A stretch of 64,000 bases of DNA from positions 1 through 64,000 of the forward strand of contig AJFK01000113.1 in NCBI GenBank assembly GCA_000467715.1. The letters are read 5' to 3'. Each line of letters starts with the position of its first letter. Position 1 is the first letter of the stretch. The stretch is from Hysterium pulicare CBS 123377. Its lineage: Eukaryota > Ascomycota > Dothideomycetes > Hysteriales > Hysteriaceae. The translations under genes were made by a program, and so were the position numbers. The notes under the pieces are model-generated. The model was not told the origin of the DNA, made no database searches, and worked only from the letters and a program-made list of their open reading frames with translations. Shown here in pieces: positions 10,984-21,746 of this stretch.

Positions 10984-11837
10984 GATGGTCGGGAAGATGG
11001 GTTGTCTAGGGATTTGAGAAGGTATGTTTGAAGTGGTACTAGGGTTACTAGTCGTTCAGAGGAAGACGCTGCACGGAGAAGAGTCTTCTGATGGAGGAGA
11101 GTGAGAATACGGTGGATGATGTTATTATATATCCTCTTTGCTTTTTCAGAATTGGTATAGCATGTGTGTGACCTTGACAGTTGAGTCATAAACATCATCG
11201 ACAAGAAAGGAAATGCGTTCTATCTTGCTAGAACGTCATGCATATGCACGCCTTTCAGCAACCCTTTCACGATAATCAAGGGCACTCATTGGCAGATGGC
11301 CATTCTACCTCAAACCAAGACGAATTTAAGACGGAGCGATGACAGAGTGAGGCCCGCTCGCCAAGATTGCTTTCGATATAGCCAATTAGAAGCATCGCGT
11401 ACTTCCTGATCTGGCATGTCGACGCGAGAGAGGTGATGCCCGATGGTTTGGGAGAATTGCATGACCAGGAATCTTTCTATAGTACTCCGTCTGCTCGCAA
11501 GTAATGCTTACAAGTAATGCTTGCAAATGCTTGCAATTGATACTTGCAAGCAATGCTCACAACTGATACGCACAAGTAATGCCTGTAAGTGATTCTCACA
11601 AGTAGTGCTTGTAAGTGATATTCACAAGTAATGCTTACAAGTGATGCTCCCCAAGTAATGCTCCCAAGTAATACTCGCCAGTCGTGTTCACAAATTAAAC
11701 TTCACAATGAACAGTATGAAGACCGCTTTCGGTTAGCTCAGCCCTATGCTATCGCCGGTGATACTCCGATTTATCCATATTAACTCCTCGCACAACATAC
11801 CTACGTAGGGTCTTGATTATCCACCATAACTCTGAAC
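10984..11837. other. Divergent intergenic region containing a minisatellite
   Basis: About 850 bp between the PEP-mutase-like gene and the Nudix gene. It holds the promoters of both and the repeat array listed separately. No gene seen. Confidence 0.5.
11497..11692. repeat. Degenerate 13-bp minisatellite
   Basis: About 14-15 imperfect units with consensus AGTRATGCTYACA, mostly 13 bp with a few 14-bp units. Examples are agtgattctcaca, agtagtgcttgta, agtgatattcaca and agtaatgcttaca in direct succession. It starts near 11497, where units are more irregular, and ends near 11692, about 145 bp before the Nudix start codon. Confidence 0.85.
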
Positions 11838-12840
11838 ATGTCAAAGTCGAATCTAGATCTCGTCAACGATTGCGACAAGTGAGACAACTAAAGTTTCCTT
11901 GAATCTCTCAACACCACACTAACACGCTCATAGCTTCCCCTACTACGAATCTGATCCCTCTCTCTACCTTGCAAGTGTATCCACATACTACCAGCTACGC
12001 GTGGCCGGACATGACTACGCTCTTGGATATGTCCTCCCCTCTGTCGCCGAAATCTTTCGCGGCCTCACATCCTGGACTCTCGACGACGAGAAACGCACTC
12101 TCACCCTCACAGAAGGCAGCAATGTCTCCGAACGCTCTGACATAGTTATGAAGACATGTCTCGCTATGAAAGACACAGGACACTTCAAAGTGCTGGATAA
12201 GTGGAGGAACGAGCTGTATCCAGTCTTCGGGAAGGACAAGGAGTTGCTGTTCAACGTGGAACGGTGTGCAAGTCCCTTATTGGGAGTTGTAACGTACGGG
12301 GTGCATATGGTTGTGTATACCAAGACAAAGGAGGGCCAGATCAAATTATGGGTACCAAGAAGAGCGAAGACTAAGCAGACATATGGTGGAATGTTGGACA
12401 ATGCTGTTGCTGGAGGAATCGCCTCGGGTGAGGGACCCTTCGAGAGTCTGGTCAGGGAAAGTGGAGAAGAGGCTTCATTGCCGGAAGACCTGGTGAGGGG
12501 AAAGGCTAAGAGCTGCGGAACCGTCTCTTACTTCTACATTCGAGACGAACGTGCGGGCGGTGAAACCAGACTACTCCAACCCGAATGCCAATACATTTAC
12601 GACCTTGAGCTGCCAGAAGACGTAATACCGAAGCCTGGCGATGATGAGGTTGAGCAGTTCTATCTGTGGAGTGTAGATGAGGTGAAGGAACATATGGCGA
12701 AGGCGGAGTTTAAACCGAACTGCGCCGTGGTCACGCTGGACTTTTTCATCAGGCACGGCCTGGTGACAGCGGAGGACGAGAAGGATTACATCGAGATTGT
12801 AAGCAGATTACATCGGAGACTGGAGTTCCCTACGGCATGA
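11838..12840 (+). CDS. Nudix hydrolase of the thiamine-diphosphate (DUF4743 + Nudix) type
   Basis: Two exons (11838-11878, 11934-12840) give 315 aa. The N-terminal half (LDLVNDCDNFPYYESDPSLY...) is the DUF4743 region, and LWVPRRAKTKQTYGGMLDN leads into the Nudix box at about residues 174-196. The box reads GGIASGEGPFESLVRESGEE: the GX5EX7REx2EE core is intact, but the glycine after EE is replaced by Ser, as is usual in this subfamily. Yeast YJR142W and plant NUDT24-type relatives remove damaged (oxo/oxy) thiamine diphosphate, which makes metabolite repair the best guess. The start was chosen at the first ATG whose 14-codon exon splices in phase. Confidence 0.88.
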
Positions 12841-13173
12841 GGTAGGGGTTCGCATTATTGTATCGAGCTACGCGGGGGACTTCATCTTCTCAGCCCACGA
12901 TGGTGATAACTAGGATGGTTGCATCGGAAGTACATAGAATGGGCAATCCCCTAGCATGCGACCGTATGGTCGCTTTTTGGGTATCCGGACGCCTGCGCTA
13001 GATGATAGAGTAGAGGAAGATACCAAAAGTTCCATAACGCCGTCCATGCGTATCTTGATTTGTCGCCCTTGACCCTTATCAAAGCTCCTCCAGAACACGG
13101 ACACGGACATGTCCTGTTACCACCACAGAAACTCCAATTGTGATATGGGGAAGAAATTGGTCCATGTCCTCAC
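12841..13173. other. Convergent intergenic region
   Basis: 333 bp between the Nudix and RPB8 stops. Nothing recognised. Confidence 0.4.
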
Positions 13174-13661
13174 TCATTTCTTCATGAGCATATAGACATA
13201 ATCGATCCGTAGCGGCGTAAGCTTTTTATATGGTCCCTCAAGGTATAAGAGCAGTCCACCAAAAGAGCAATATACCTTACTGCAACAGCACGATCTCGAT
13301 TAGCACCTACTTTCGCTTTTCCTAGAGAGAGACAAACTTACATATTATCCCCGTCTCCCTCCTCAAACCTATATACCTTCCCATGGCACACATAATCGTA
13401 CATATCGGCAAGTGTGCTCTCAGCCCTGCCCAACTCCCTCCAGCCCTTCTCATCCTTTGTTCCATCCAGATTCAGCGTTGTCGCAAGAACCAATTGCACG
13501 TTTTCGCCGACAGAGATAGGGTATAGGTCATGGTTTATGTCGAGAGACATGGAAGTCGTATTATCGGTTGAGGTGCCGAATATACGTGAGACTCGGTCAT
13601 ACTTCTGACTGTTGAGGTTCGTAATGCTGAAGGTTTCTTCGAACAGCTGGGAGTCGGCCAT
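13174..13661 (-). CDS. RPB8: RNA polymerases I, II and III shared subunit RPABC3 (Rpb8)
   Basis: Two exons (13342-13661, 13174-13279) give 141 aa, close to the usual 145-150. Exon 1 has the family start ADSQLFEETFSITNLNSQKYD and the LDINHDLYPISVGENVQLVLA segment. Exon 2 supplies IKVYCSFGGLLLYLEG and the end PLRIDYVYMLMKK, typical of the Rpb8 OB fold. The intron donor lies after GATAATAT, and the acceptor GTTGCAG gives a phase-correct join (DNIKVY). An in-frame upstream ATG at 13673 would add four residues (MRSI); 13661 fits relatives better. Confidence 0.93.
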
Positions 13662-14383
13662 GATGGATCGCAAGGTGGATCAAATGATCCCAAGGCGAGG
13701 ATATGTGAGTCGAAGGGGCCTCCTGCAGCTAGTGCCAGAGAAGAAAGGGATGCTGAAAGTCGGTGGTCGAATGCGGTGTCAGTAAAGATAATCAAAGAAA
13801 GAATCTGAGGCCGAAACGAATGTGAATGCTTAGTAAAGCGGTAGATCCTCGGCTTTCTAGTCAGGCTGTACCTGAGTAAGCGCCCCGCCATCCAACCTTG
13901 GACGCTCAACCTCCAAGAGTACCTACAGAAGGGTATCACGGCTACCGTCTCAACGAGCCTGATATTCTTTTGCTCTCACCCTTGAAAGCTTGCTATACTC
14001 CTTTATTCCTTGCTGCCCTTTTTGGGGCACTTTTTACCCAACTTTGTCAGCTCGTGCTAGGCTGTATCTGAACTACGGTTTGAGATACACCTCTGGCCTT
14101 GCCATTCTTTTGAAAGGCCCACGGGTTTTACTTCATTTTTTGGACTCTAGTATTCCGCAGCTTGTTTGAGCCAGACTCACTCCGGGTGTAAGAAGTCATC
14201 CGCAGCCTCGAGATTCACCTACTTGGCACATAGGTAGCTCTGTACTGCGAACCGCTGACTCCCGCGTCATCGATTTTATAATACTGCCCACCCTGCTATT
14301 TGACTGGTCACATACTCTATACAACCAATTTGAGGCTCGCCTGTATCTGTGTTCTTCTTCCTATTTTGAAGTGTCTACGACGT
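13662..14383. promoter_or_regulatory. Divergent intergenic region RPB8 / F-box gene
   Basis: About 720 bp with two divergent promoters. No other gene seen. Confidence 0.4.
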
Positions 14384-16684
14384 ATGGCATTTGCCCGCCT
14401 CAACCACCTCAACCAGGAAATTCTTCGCCTTATGGAAACTCACGTTGAGCAACTCAGAAACACCGAAAACCAAATGGCAGTTACCCGGCCTCGAAAGCCT
14501 ACAGGTGAAGCCTCAACGGTGAACAGTGACGAATTGTCCAACGAGACTACTCCTAGCGAAGCCAGTACTACTTCTATAGGAGACCCGGACAAGCCACGGC
14601 CTGTTTTCTTGAATCTTCCCGTGGACATTTTCAAATGCATATGCGATCATCTCGATCGCGACATCGCGTATTCTCTCAAGCTAGTCTGCCGAGGACTATC
14701 ACGCTCAAACGTGGTTGAGGAGCTCTTGTACCGAGAACCTTTCGTCATTACTGACGTTGAAGGCGTCCGACTTAATGATTGGAAATACAAACCGACCGGA
14801 CGTGAGAGATGGAACTTGTTTCGGAATTCCATCAATGACAACAACAGACAGCTCGTACAAAAAATTGCACTGTCTCATTGGTCTACTTTATCCGACTTTC
14901 AATGGGTGGAGCAAAACTTGCCCAATCTCACTCGTCTCGACCTGTCTGCTATCAAGGACTTTGTATGGATTCCAGAGGAAACTTGGACGTGGGCGGAGCT
15001 GTTGAAAGCTTGTCCCACCCTTTTCACTCGAATACAAGATCTCGAAATCTGCAATTGGGCAGATCATAGCGCTCATGCACGGGTTGAGTATTGTTATTCC
15101 TATGGCGACTACAGATACAAGACCAAATTTCGCATGACTCGTCGAAGGGACGGTAGCTCGATCCCCAAAACTATCCTCCCAGTTTGCGTACAACTAAAAA
15201 CGCTTGGCCTTCGTGGCTCGACGCGACATATCGCCTGGAACGAATGGGAAGTACATCAGCGAGTCTGTTCCTTGACCGATAAGATCGCAGAATACTCTCC
15301 TTCTACCCTACAGAAATTAAGGGTATATGACATTGCCCCACTCATGTCTCTTCTATTAGCTGCTTCTCCTGCTTTGGGGAAAATCTCAACAGTGGAGGTG
15401 GACCTTTACTCTTGGATGCAGGAATATCGCGAGAACATTCGAGATTATCCGTTCTTCGCACACCGTATGCTTCCAGGGACTCAACATCGGAACGGCGAGG
15501 AAACCTTTGATGATGGGACGTATGAGTCATGTGCGCGAAATCACATGGATCTTGGCCAGCGGATTGTACAAGATGTTGGCTATCCACTTGGCAGGATTCT
15601 CAAGCAGTTGGACACCGTCGTTAGTCAACGAACACCATTCAAGATCAAGAATGCCCGATCTTTGCGGAATATTCATCTGCATCCGTTCCATCTAGTGAGC
15701 ACTCGCCAACCAAGTCGCCATCATCTGGACAACCCAGATGTTGACGCCGCATATTGCTCGGAGATAAAAGACGCCTTACGATGGATGTCGGAGGACTGTG
15801 AGTGGAAGCCTATCTTTACATGGGATACCATGATGTGTGACGTCTTCCCTGAGAATCTGGGGAGTACACACTTACGGTCTAAATCTGAGCTGTTGTCCCG
15901 CATCAAAGCCATGTTCGAGGGACTCAGATCATTCAATATCCCAATACGGCTTACAATGGGCGATCGCTATTCGTGCTCCAATCACGGGCTTGAGGGGTCG
16001 CTTCTGTTCGGGGACTTCAAGCACTTTGTAGGAGAGGGCGAAGACCGACTCCAGGTTATCGAACCGACCCAAGCTCGTTTTAATCTGACAGGAGTAGCTC
16101 ATCTCATAGATGAACTCACTGTTCAGTACACCGCGAGCATGCCTACAAATGCTTCGTGGAGCAAAACAGGCAAAAGTGGCCGGCAGCTTACTGAGGGCGA
16201 GAGGGAACTGATAAAGCGCGAAATTGCCGGGTGGCATAAATTCTGGGCGCGATACGCGTTACTTCTCAAGAATCTCAAGAAATTGACCGTCGTCATCCCG
16301 CTTGAGATCTTCAACGCATGGGGCAAATCCCAGCATTTGTGCAAGCTACTCCAAGACGGCTCTTGGCAGATGCTTGAAACGGATATCAGGCGCGCAACGG
16401 TCGATCTAAGTAACGAATTCCTCTTTCGGCCTCGTTTTAATACTAAACATCCTAGAGTCAAGTTCATCAAGAGAGTGTTTTTTAGGAAGGACGACAAAGA
16501 GCTGGATCTTGGTGCCACTGAGTTGACAGAAGAAGAACAGAGTGAGGAAAACAGCTTCTCTGACGATACTCTCATGGAATGTAGCGAGATCCATCGGTTC
16601 TGGACACCTAAAGTCAAGACTAAGAAGAGGAAGGGCAAGAATGAGGGCGAGGAGGAACATGCGGCAAAAAAAGCTCGTTTGTAG
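14384..16684 (+). CDS. Large F-box protein
   Basis: A single exon of 766 aa from the ATG at 14384; the open frame extends back to 14300 but only through a TTG. A short predicted helix precedes a Ser/Thr-rich linker, then an F-box at about residues 73-116 (VFLNLPVDIFKCICDHL...LKLVCRGLSR). The long C-terminal part has scattered leucine-rich segments (LPNLTRLDLSAIKDF, LKTLGLRGSTRH) but no clean LRR array. It ends in a very basic tail (VKTKKRKGKNEG...AAKKARL), probably a nuclear signal. F-box proteins bring substrates to SCF ubiquitin ligases via Skp1; the substrate is unknown. Such large F-box genes vary widely among filamentous fungi. Confidence 0.8.
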   Translation: MAFARLNHLNQEILRLMETHVEQLRNTENQMAVTRPRKPTGEASTVNSDELSNETTPSEASTTSIGDPDKPRPVFLNLPVDIFKCICDHLDRDIAYSLKLVCRGLSRSNVVEELLYREPFVITDVEGVRLNDWKYKPTGRERWNLFRNSINDNNRQLVQKIALSHWSTLSDFQWVEQNLPNLTRLDLSAIKDFVWIPEETWTWAELLKACPTLFTRIQDLEICNWADHSAHARVEYCYSYGDYRYKTKFRMTRRRDGSSIPKTILPVCVQLKTLGLRGSTRHIAWNEWEVHQRVCSLTDKIAEYSPSTLQKLRVYDIAPLMSLLLAASPALGKISTVEVDLYSWMQEYRENIRDYPFFAHRMLPGTQHRNGEETFDDGTYESCARNHMDLGQRIVQDVGYPLGRILKQLDTVVSQRTPFKIKNARSLRNIHLHPFHLVSTRQPSRHHLDNPDVDAAYCSEIKDALRWMSEDCEWKPIFTWDTMMCDVFPENLGSTHLRSKSELLSRIKAMFEGLRSFNIPIRLTMGDRYSCSNHGLEGSLLFGDFKHFVGEGEDRLQVIEPTQARFNLTGVAHLIDELTVQYTASMPTNASWSKTGKSGRQLTEGERELIKREIAGWHKFWARYALLLKNLKKLTVVIPLEIFNAWGKSQHLCKLLQDGSWQMLETDIRRATVDLSNEFLFRPRFNTKHPRVKFIKRVFFRKDDKELDLGATELTEEEQSEENSFSDDTLMECSEIHRFWTPKVKTKKRKGKNEGEEEHAAKKARL

Positions 16685-17184
16685 ATGTGTAGATGTGACT
16701 CTCTTACGATTTCCCTGGTATTGAGAGCTTCTTCTGATTTATCTGAAGGTTTTCAACTTGGATATACCACCACCGTAGGAGAGCTCTATTGGGGTGAAAC
16801 CTGGCTTGAAATTCATTTGGTGTAAGAAATCCAGACCGCTTTATAAAAGACCTAAAATTCAAGAATCTCACACCTGACTTTACGTTGAAAGCTTAACTAG
16901 GAGATGTGATCCGTTGCCGCGTGAGGTTTTCCAAATTATCTCTTAGTTTGTTACATACGATTAAACAATAAGGCATGTGATGAGTTGTGGACTATGTCTA
17001 TATATTCAAGCCTTTTGATGATTTGTGCATAGACGCTTGAGCGTGGTCCAGGGCCAGGAACCAATCCATGCCTTGCACCCGATCGCTACTCTATCATCAT
17101 CTCAGGCTCCCATTAAACGTATTTGGGGGAAAGGTAAAACATTGCCATTCTTATGACGTATGCAGTCCTGTATTTGTAGGCACT
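16685..17184. other. Convergent intergenic region
   Basis: 500 bp, A+T-rich, between the F-box gene and bioF. Nothing recognised apart from presumed 3' UTRs. Confidence 0.4.
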
Positions 17185-18555
17185 TTATAGCCTCGCTTTC
17201 TCCGTCATACTATCACAACTGCTTCTCCCATCTATCTGATCCGCAAACTGCAGCGAAATCCATCTATCCATCCTTTGAATTAATTTTCGGATCTCTTCCA
17301 TGGTATTCCCAGCATGCAAACATACTCTGACTCTCGAACTGCCTTCCGGAACTGTGGGTGGCACCACAGCACGAACAACGAACCCGGCATCCTGGCAGTA
17401 TGTTGCCAGGCCCCTTGGGTGTAGAGTCAGCACCGAGAAAATCGGAGATTGCGGGCACTCAGCAGAAACGTGAAACAATGGATTCGGCCCTGACACCATA
17501 TGCAAATCGTATTTAACCATGAGATCTTGAAATTGATCGAACATCAATTGGATCAGAAGCTTCAGGTTCCGGGCCAACGGTTCCGTATGACCTTGCTGCA
17601 GAAAGGTGTAGGATGCCCGTATTGCGGCGAGAGCGGGAAAAGACATGAATGTCGTGTATATGAGCGGTCGAGCGTAGTTCACGAGATAATGTCGAAGTAA
17701 AGGAGAGCAGAGAATAACAGCTGGAATGATGTCAAAACGCTGATATGAAACGTCGATTAGGAAATGGGTGCTTGGCTCACCTCCGTTGCAAGCAAGTGCT
17801 TTTCCAAAGGTATGCAATCTAGCAAATACTCTATCCTCCAGACCCAGATCACACACCAAACCTCTGCCTTTTCTTCCAATGACTCCGGTAGAATGTGCCT
17901 CATCTATAACGACATAACCATTCTTCTTCGGTAGTAGACTTTCGACCGCTTCCACAATGGCCTTGAGGGGTGCCAAATCTCCATCCATGCTATAAACAGC
18001 CTCGACGGCAATGAAAACATTACGCGAGCCTTGTCTTAACTTATCGTCTCCTCTAATGCAAGCCTGAAGCAATCGCTTCAAGTCCTCTACAGAATTATGT
18101 GCAAATGGCAATCGTTGAGCAGCTCGACTCAACCTCATCCCATCATGAACAGATGCATGAATCAACTCATCATGAACAATGAAATCACCAGGTTGTGGTA
18201 CGCAGGCAAAGAACCCGGCATTTGCATCAAACCCTGAGTTAAAAAGGATGCCTGCAGGTGCTCCATGGAAGGTAGCAATATCGCGTTCGAGCTCTTCGGC
18301 GTATTTGGAGTTGCCGTCTAGGAGGCGAGAACCGCCGCTACCGAGTTTGAGGTCCGAATTTGATAGCTCTTTGAAGAATATTGAGCGAAGGGCTTTTGAT
18401 TTAGATAATGACAAAAAGTCATTGGAAGAAAAGTCCACGGAGTGGGGAGAACTGATGCTTAAATTGCGTAGTGTCGATTGAGTGCGTCGTCGGTCAAGGA
18501 GCTTCCGTAGCGACTTTTCCAAGGGCAATTGAGTGTTTGAGGCAGCATCACGCAT
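17185..18555 (-). CDS. bioF: 8-amino-7-oxononanoate (KAPA) synthase, PTS1-tailed
   Basis: Two exons (17781-18555, 17185-17720) give 436 aa. PLP-dependent alpha-oxoamine synthase features are clear: the substrate loop LGSGGSRLLDG, VVIDEAHSTGVIG with the cofactor Asp/His, and the Schiff-base lysine in HTFGKALACNG (Lys252). The 60-nt intron 17721-17780 has no stop and keeps frame; its removal restores NGAVILCSPLLRHYL, the normal family sequence. The enzyme joins a pimeloyl thioester with alanine to start the biotin rings. The protein ends in KARL, whose last three residues (ARL) fit a peroxisomal PTS1, in line with published peroxisomal BioF in Aspergillus. It is divergent from bioDA. Confidence 0.93.
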   Translation of the reverse strand: MRDAASNTQLPLEKSLRKLLDRRRTQSTLRNLSISSPHSVDFSSNDFLSLSKSKALRSIFFKELSNSDLKLGSGGSRLLDGNSKYAEELERDIATFHGAPAGILFNSGFDANAGFFACVPQPGDFIVHDELIHASVHDGMRLSRAAQRLPFAHNSVEDLKRLLQACIRGDDKLRQGSRNVFIAVEAVYSMDGDLAPLKAIVEAVESLLPKKNGYVVIDEAHSTGVIGRKGRGLVCDLGLEDRVFARLHTFGKALACNGGEPSTHFLIDVSYQRFDIIPAVILCSPLLRHYLVNYARPLIYTTFMSFPALAAIRASYTFLQQGHTEPLARNLKLLIQLMFDQFQDLMVKYDLHMVSGPNPLFHVSAECPQSPIFSVLTLHPRGLATYCQDAGFVVRAVVPPTVPEGSSRVRVCLHAGNTMEEIRKLIQRMDRWISLQFADQIDGRSSCDSMTEKARL

Positions 18556-18738
18556 GTTTCAAACGGCCCAAGAACAAACGGCCAAAGAGAGAAGAATGAG
18601 TGTTGACGATGGATCTAACAGCGGTCAACGTTGAGGTCGCATGTTGCCAAAGGCGTTAAACTTCATTCGGCAAGCTTGATGCAAAGCTTAATCCCATCCA
18701 CATGCTCCTATCCATTGTGCGTAACAATTCTAACGTCC
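18556..18738. promoter_or_regulatory. Shared bidirectional bioF-bioDA promoter
   Basis: Only 183 bp separate the two start codons. It contains a close direct repeat (caaacggcccaag then caaacggccaaag at about 18558-18584) next to the bioF side. Regulatory meaning of the repeat is a guess. Confidence 0.6.
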
Positions 18739-21398
18739 ATGACTTCAATCAGCTCTGGTCTTTGGAAGAAGCTCGTCGCGGTTCAAATATACGGAGCGAA
18801 TACCGGCGTGGGCAAGACTGTAGTCTCCACCGCAATCGCACAAAGTCTCCGACGAAGAAACCGAGGAACAAAATGGGACGTCCGATTTTTGAAGCCCGTC
18901 TCGACGGGTCCATTGCAGGACGCCGATTACTTGTAAGTAACTGGCTACATAAATTTTGTGAAGTACGCTAGTTAACGCTGCGTAGGTATTTTGAAAAATT
19001 CACCCAATATCCTTCGAAGTGCCTTTACCAGTACAATGACCCCGTGAGCCCCCATGTAGCAGCTCGGTTGGCCACTTCAAAATCTGTAAGTTTTACTACA
19101 CTTCAGCCTCAGTTTTGTGATACTAAGATTGAATAAGGATCTGCCTAACGATCACGATCTAGCCCACGCTGTATCCATGGAGCTGTTCAGTCATGTTCGT
19201 TCGTTTCCAAAGTGGAAAGAAGATGGCATCATGGGATTCTCTATAGTGGAAACAGCCGGTGGTGTTCTCTCCCCAGGCCCCTCTGGCACCCCACAAGCAG
19301 ACATCTACCGGCCCTTACGCTTGCCCGTTGTTCTTGTTGGGGATCATCGACTTGGAGGTATTGCCGCTACTATTTCTGCTTATGAATCCTTGACCATCCG
19401 AGGTTACGATGTCAATGCTATTGTAGTCTTCGACAGTGGCAAGTTTGGAAACGTAGAGTATCTGAAGAAGTACTTTGCGGGTCGGAAAATCCCTACTTTC
19501 CAGCTCCCTTCAATTACTTCCTTCGACGGTCGCTTAGATGATCATGACTATATGGTAAACTATTACGACACGGTCGGCAGTAGTGAAGAAGTTCACGAGT
19601 TGACGCAAAAAGTGATTAACGAACATTTCCGGCGATATCGAACAGTCCAGAGAATGTCGCCGACAGGGAAACATGTTATCTGGCATCCCTTCATGCAGCA
19701 CAAAGATCGACGAAATGCAGACATTTTAGCGATAGATTCTGCTTATGGAGACTTCTTTCAAATGAACTCGCCTAGAGACTTCATCCGTATAGAACCGAAT
19801 ACGCCTAGCGCAGAGAGCGGTATTCCGATGCTAGCGCCTAAATTTGATGGCTCGGCATCATGGTGGACTCAGGGGCTTGGTCACGGTAATCCTGAGCTTT
19901 CTCTTGCTGCGGCCTATGCAGCTGGCCGGTATGGTCATGTCATGTTTGCTGGAGCTGTTCACGAGCCGGCCTTGGATCTCGCACAAAAATTACTGTCCGG
20001 ACTACGCAATCCTCGCCTAAAAAGAGTGTTCTACTCCGATAATGGAAGTACTGGCATCGAAGTCGGCATAAAAATGGCCCTCAAGGCTGCCTCCGTCCGA
20101 TACGGATGGGATGGCTCATCAACGGAAATCGGTATAATCGGTTTGAAAGGCAGCTATCATGGAGACACTATTGGCGCCATGGATTGCTCCGAACCGTCGA
20201 TTTACAACAAGAAAGTAGATTGGTATCGCGGCCGTGGCTACTGGTTCGACTTTCCACAGGTGAAAATGAGGAAGGGAAAATGGATAGTGGAGCCACCCGC
20301 GGGTATGGAAGGGGACTTCGGACCAGCTCAATCATTTGACCACCTGGACGACATTTTTGATTATGGCTCACGGGATGCTACGAAATATGAGGAGTATATT
20401 GAAGGTGTATTGAATTGGCTCACCAGACATGAGGGAAGGAGGTTCGGCGCTTTATTGATAGAGCCTGTGTTGCTTGGTGCTGGCGGCATGATCTTTGCGT
20501 AAGTCTATGGCACCTTTACTGCTTCGCTTCTTCTAAATACTGACAAAAATTGATAGTGATCCGCTTTTCCAGCGTGCTCTGGTTAAAGTCGTCCGTAGCT
20601 CCAAAGCTGCCCAACCACTAATGATTCCTCCTGCCCCTGACATTCTGGGTCTGAAGTATGAGTCCACTGATTACTATCATTGGAAAGGACTTCCTGTCAT
20701 ATTCGATGAAGTCTTTACTGGTCTTTACCGGCTTGGACGCTTTAGCGCCGCATCATTTCTCAAAGTACACCCGGACATCTCGGTGCATGCAAAACTGCTT
20801 ACCGGCGGTTTACTTCCCCTCTCCACGACGATTGCCAGTCAGAGCATCTTCCAAGCATTCTTGAGCGATGATAAATCGGATGCACTACTTCATGGACATA
20901 GCTATACTGCTCATGCGATGGGTTGTCATGTTGCGAACGTCTCTTTAGACAAGATGAAACAGCTTGATAATAGTGCAAGGAAATTTAAGGAGGACTGGCG
21001 TTCATCTTCGACGCATTATGACGACGCTTCCGAGGTAGTGAACACTTGGAGTATGTGGTCCAGGGACACGGTTACCCAGCTATCTCATCATGAGAAGGTT
21101 GACAGCGTTATTGCTCTCGGGTCCGTTCTGGCTGTTTCGTTAAAGGATGAGTCTGGTGCTGGTAGGTTTTAAGTCACATTTTCTCTATTTAGATGGTTCC
21201 GGACTAACGAGATTGCAAGGTTATACTTCGAACGCGGCAGTTGGCTTGCGGGACTCTTTACTGCAATCCAGAAGATTCAATAGTTCTGGAATTCATTCGA
21301 GGGTTCTAGGTAACGTTTTATACCTCATGGCTAGCTTGACATCGAATAAAAAAGTCATGGCTAGTGTTGAGGACAAGTTGCTATCTAGACTAGGATGA
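18739..21398 (+). CDS. bioDA: Bifunctional dethiobiotin synthetase / DAPA aminotransferase
   Basis: Five exons (18739-18932, 18986-19085, 19138-20498, 20557-21161, 21220-21398) give 812 aa. The N-terminal BioD domain has the P-loop YGANTGVGKT (about residues 18-27), VETAGGVLSP and LVGDHRLGGI. The C-terminal BioA domain has VIWHPFMQHKDR, LVHGNPELSLA-like GLGHGNPELS, VFYSDNGSTGIEVGIKMALK, GSYHGDTIGAMD and, after the fourth exon join, FDEVFTGLYRLGR and the PLP-lysine segment AKLLTGGLLPLSTT. The fused protein carries out the two steps between KAPA and dethiobiotin. The C-terminus (SRLG) lacks a PTS1, unlike BioF, so KAPA would have to cross compartments if this protein is mitochondrial as reported for relatives. 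Confidence 0.93.
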
Positions 21399-21746
21399 TT
21401 ACATATTGATGAAGCAAAGGGATGAAGTTGGTGAAGTGTAAGACGATGGCCAGCATGTTAAACTGTGTAGCTGCTGGGCTATGGAACAGTGAACAAAGTG
21501 CCTTTACTGTATTGTACATAAAGTTCATAATAACATGATTAGTTATAGCCTTAACTCTTGAGAGCGATTGCAACAAATTCGAGCTTGGTTCAAGTCCACA
21601 ATATAACGTCCAGAAGTCTGCCCGTTGCTTTCAAAGACTGGTATACATATGCTTATATAAGCTCCCCTCTTGCGTCATAGCTCATAGGGCTGAACCTCAC
21701 GCTTAAAATTTCCATTCGAATTTTATTCTCCAACACCCGCATTACA
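21399..21746. other. Intergenic bioDA to ELP4
   Basis: About 350 bp between genes on the same strand; 3' UTR and promoter expected. Nothing else seen. Confidence 0.4.

Noticed and set aside
14300-14383. Upstream extension of the F-box protein
   Set aside because: It begins with TTG and has no ATG before 14384.
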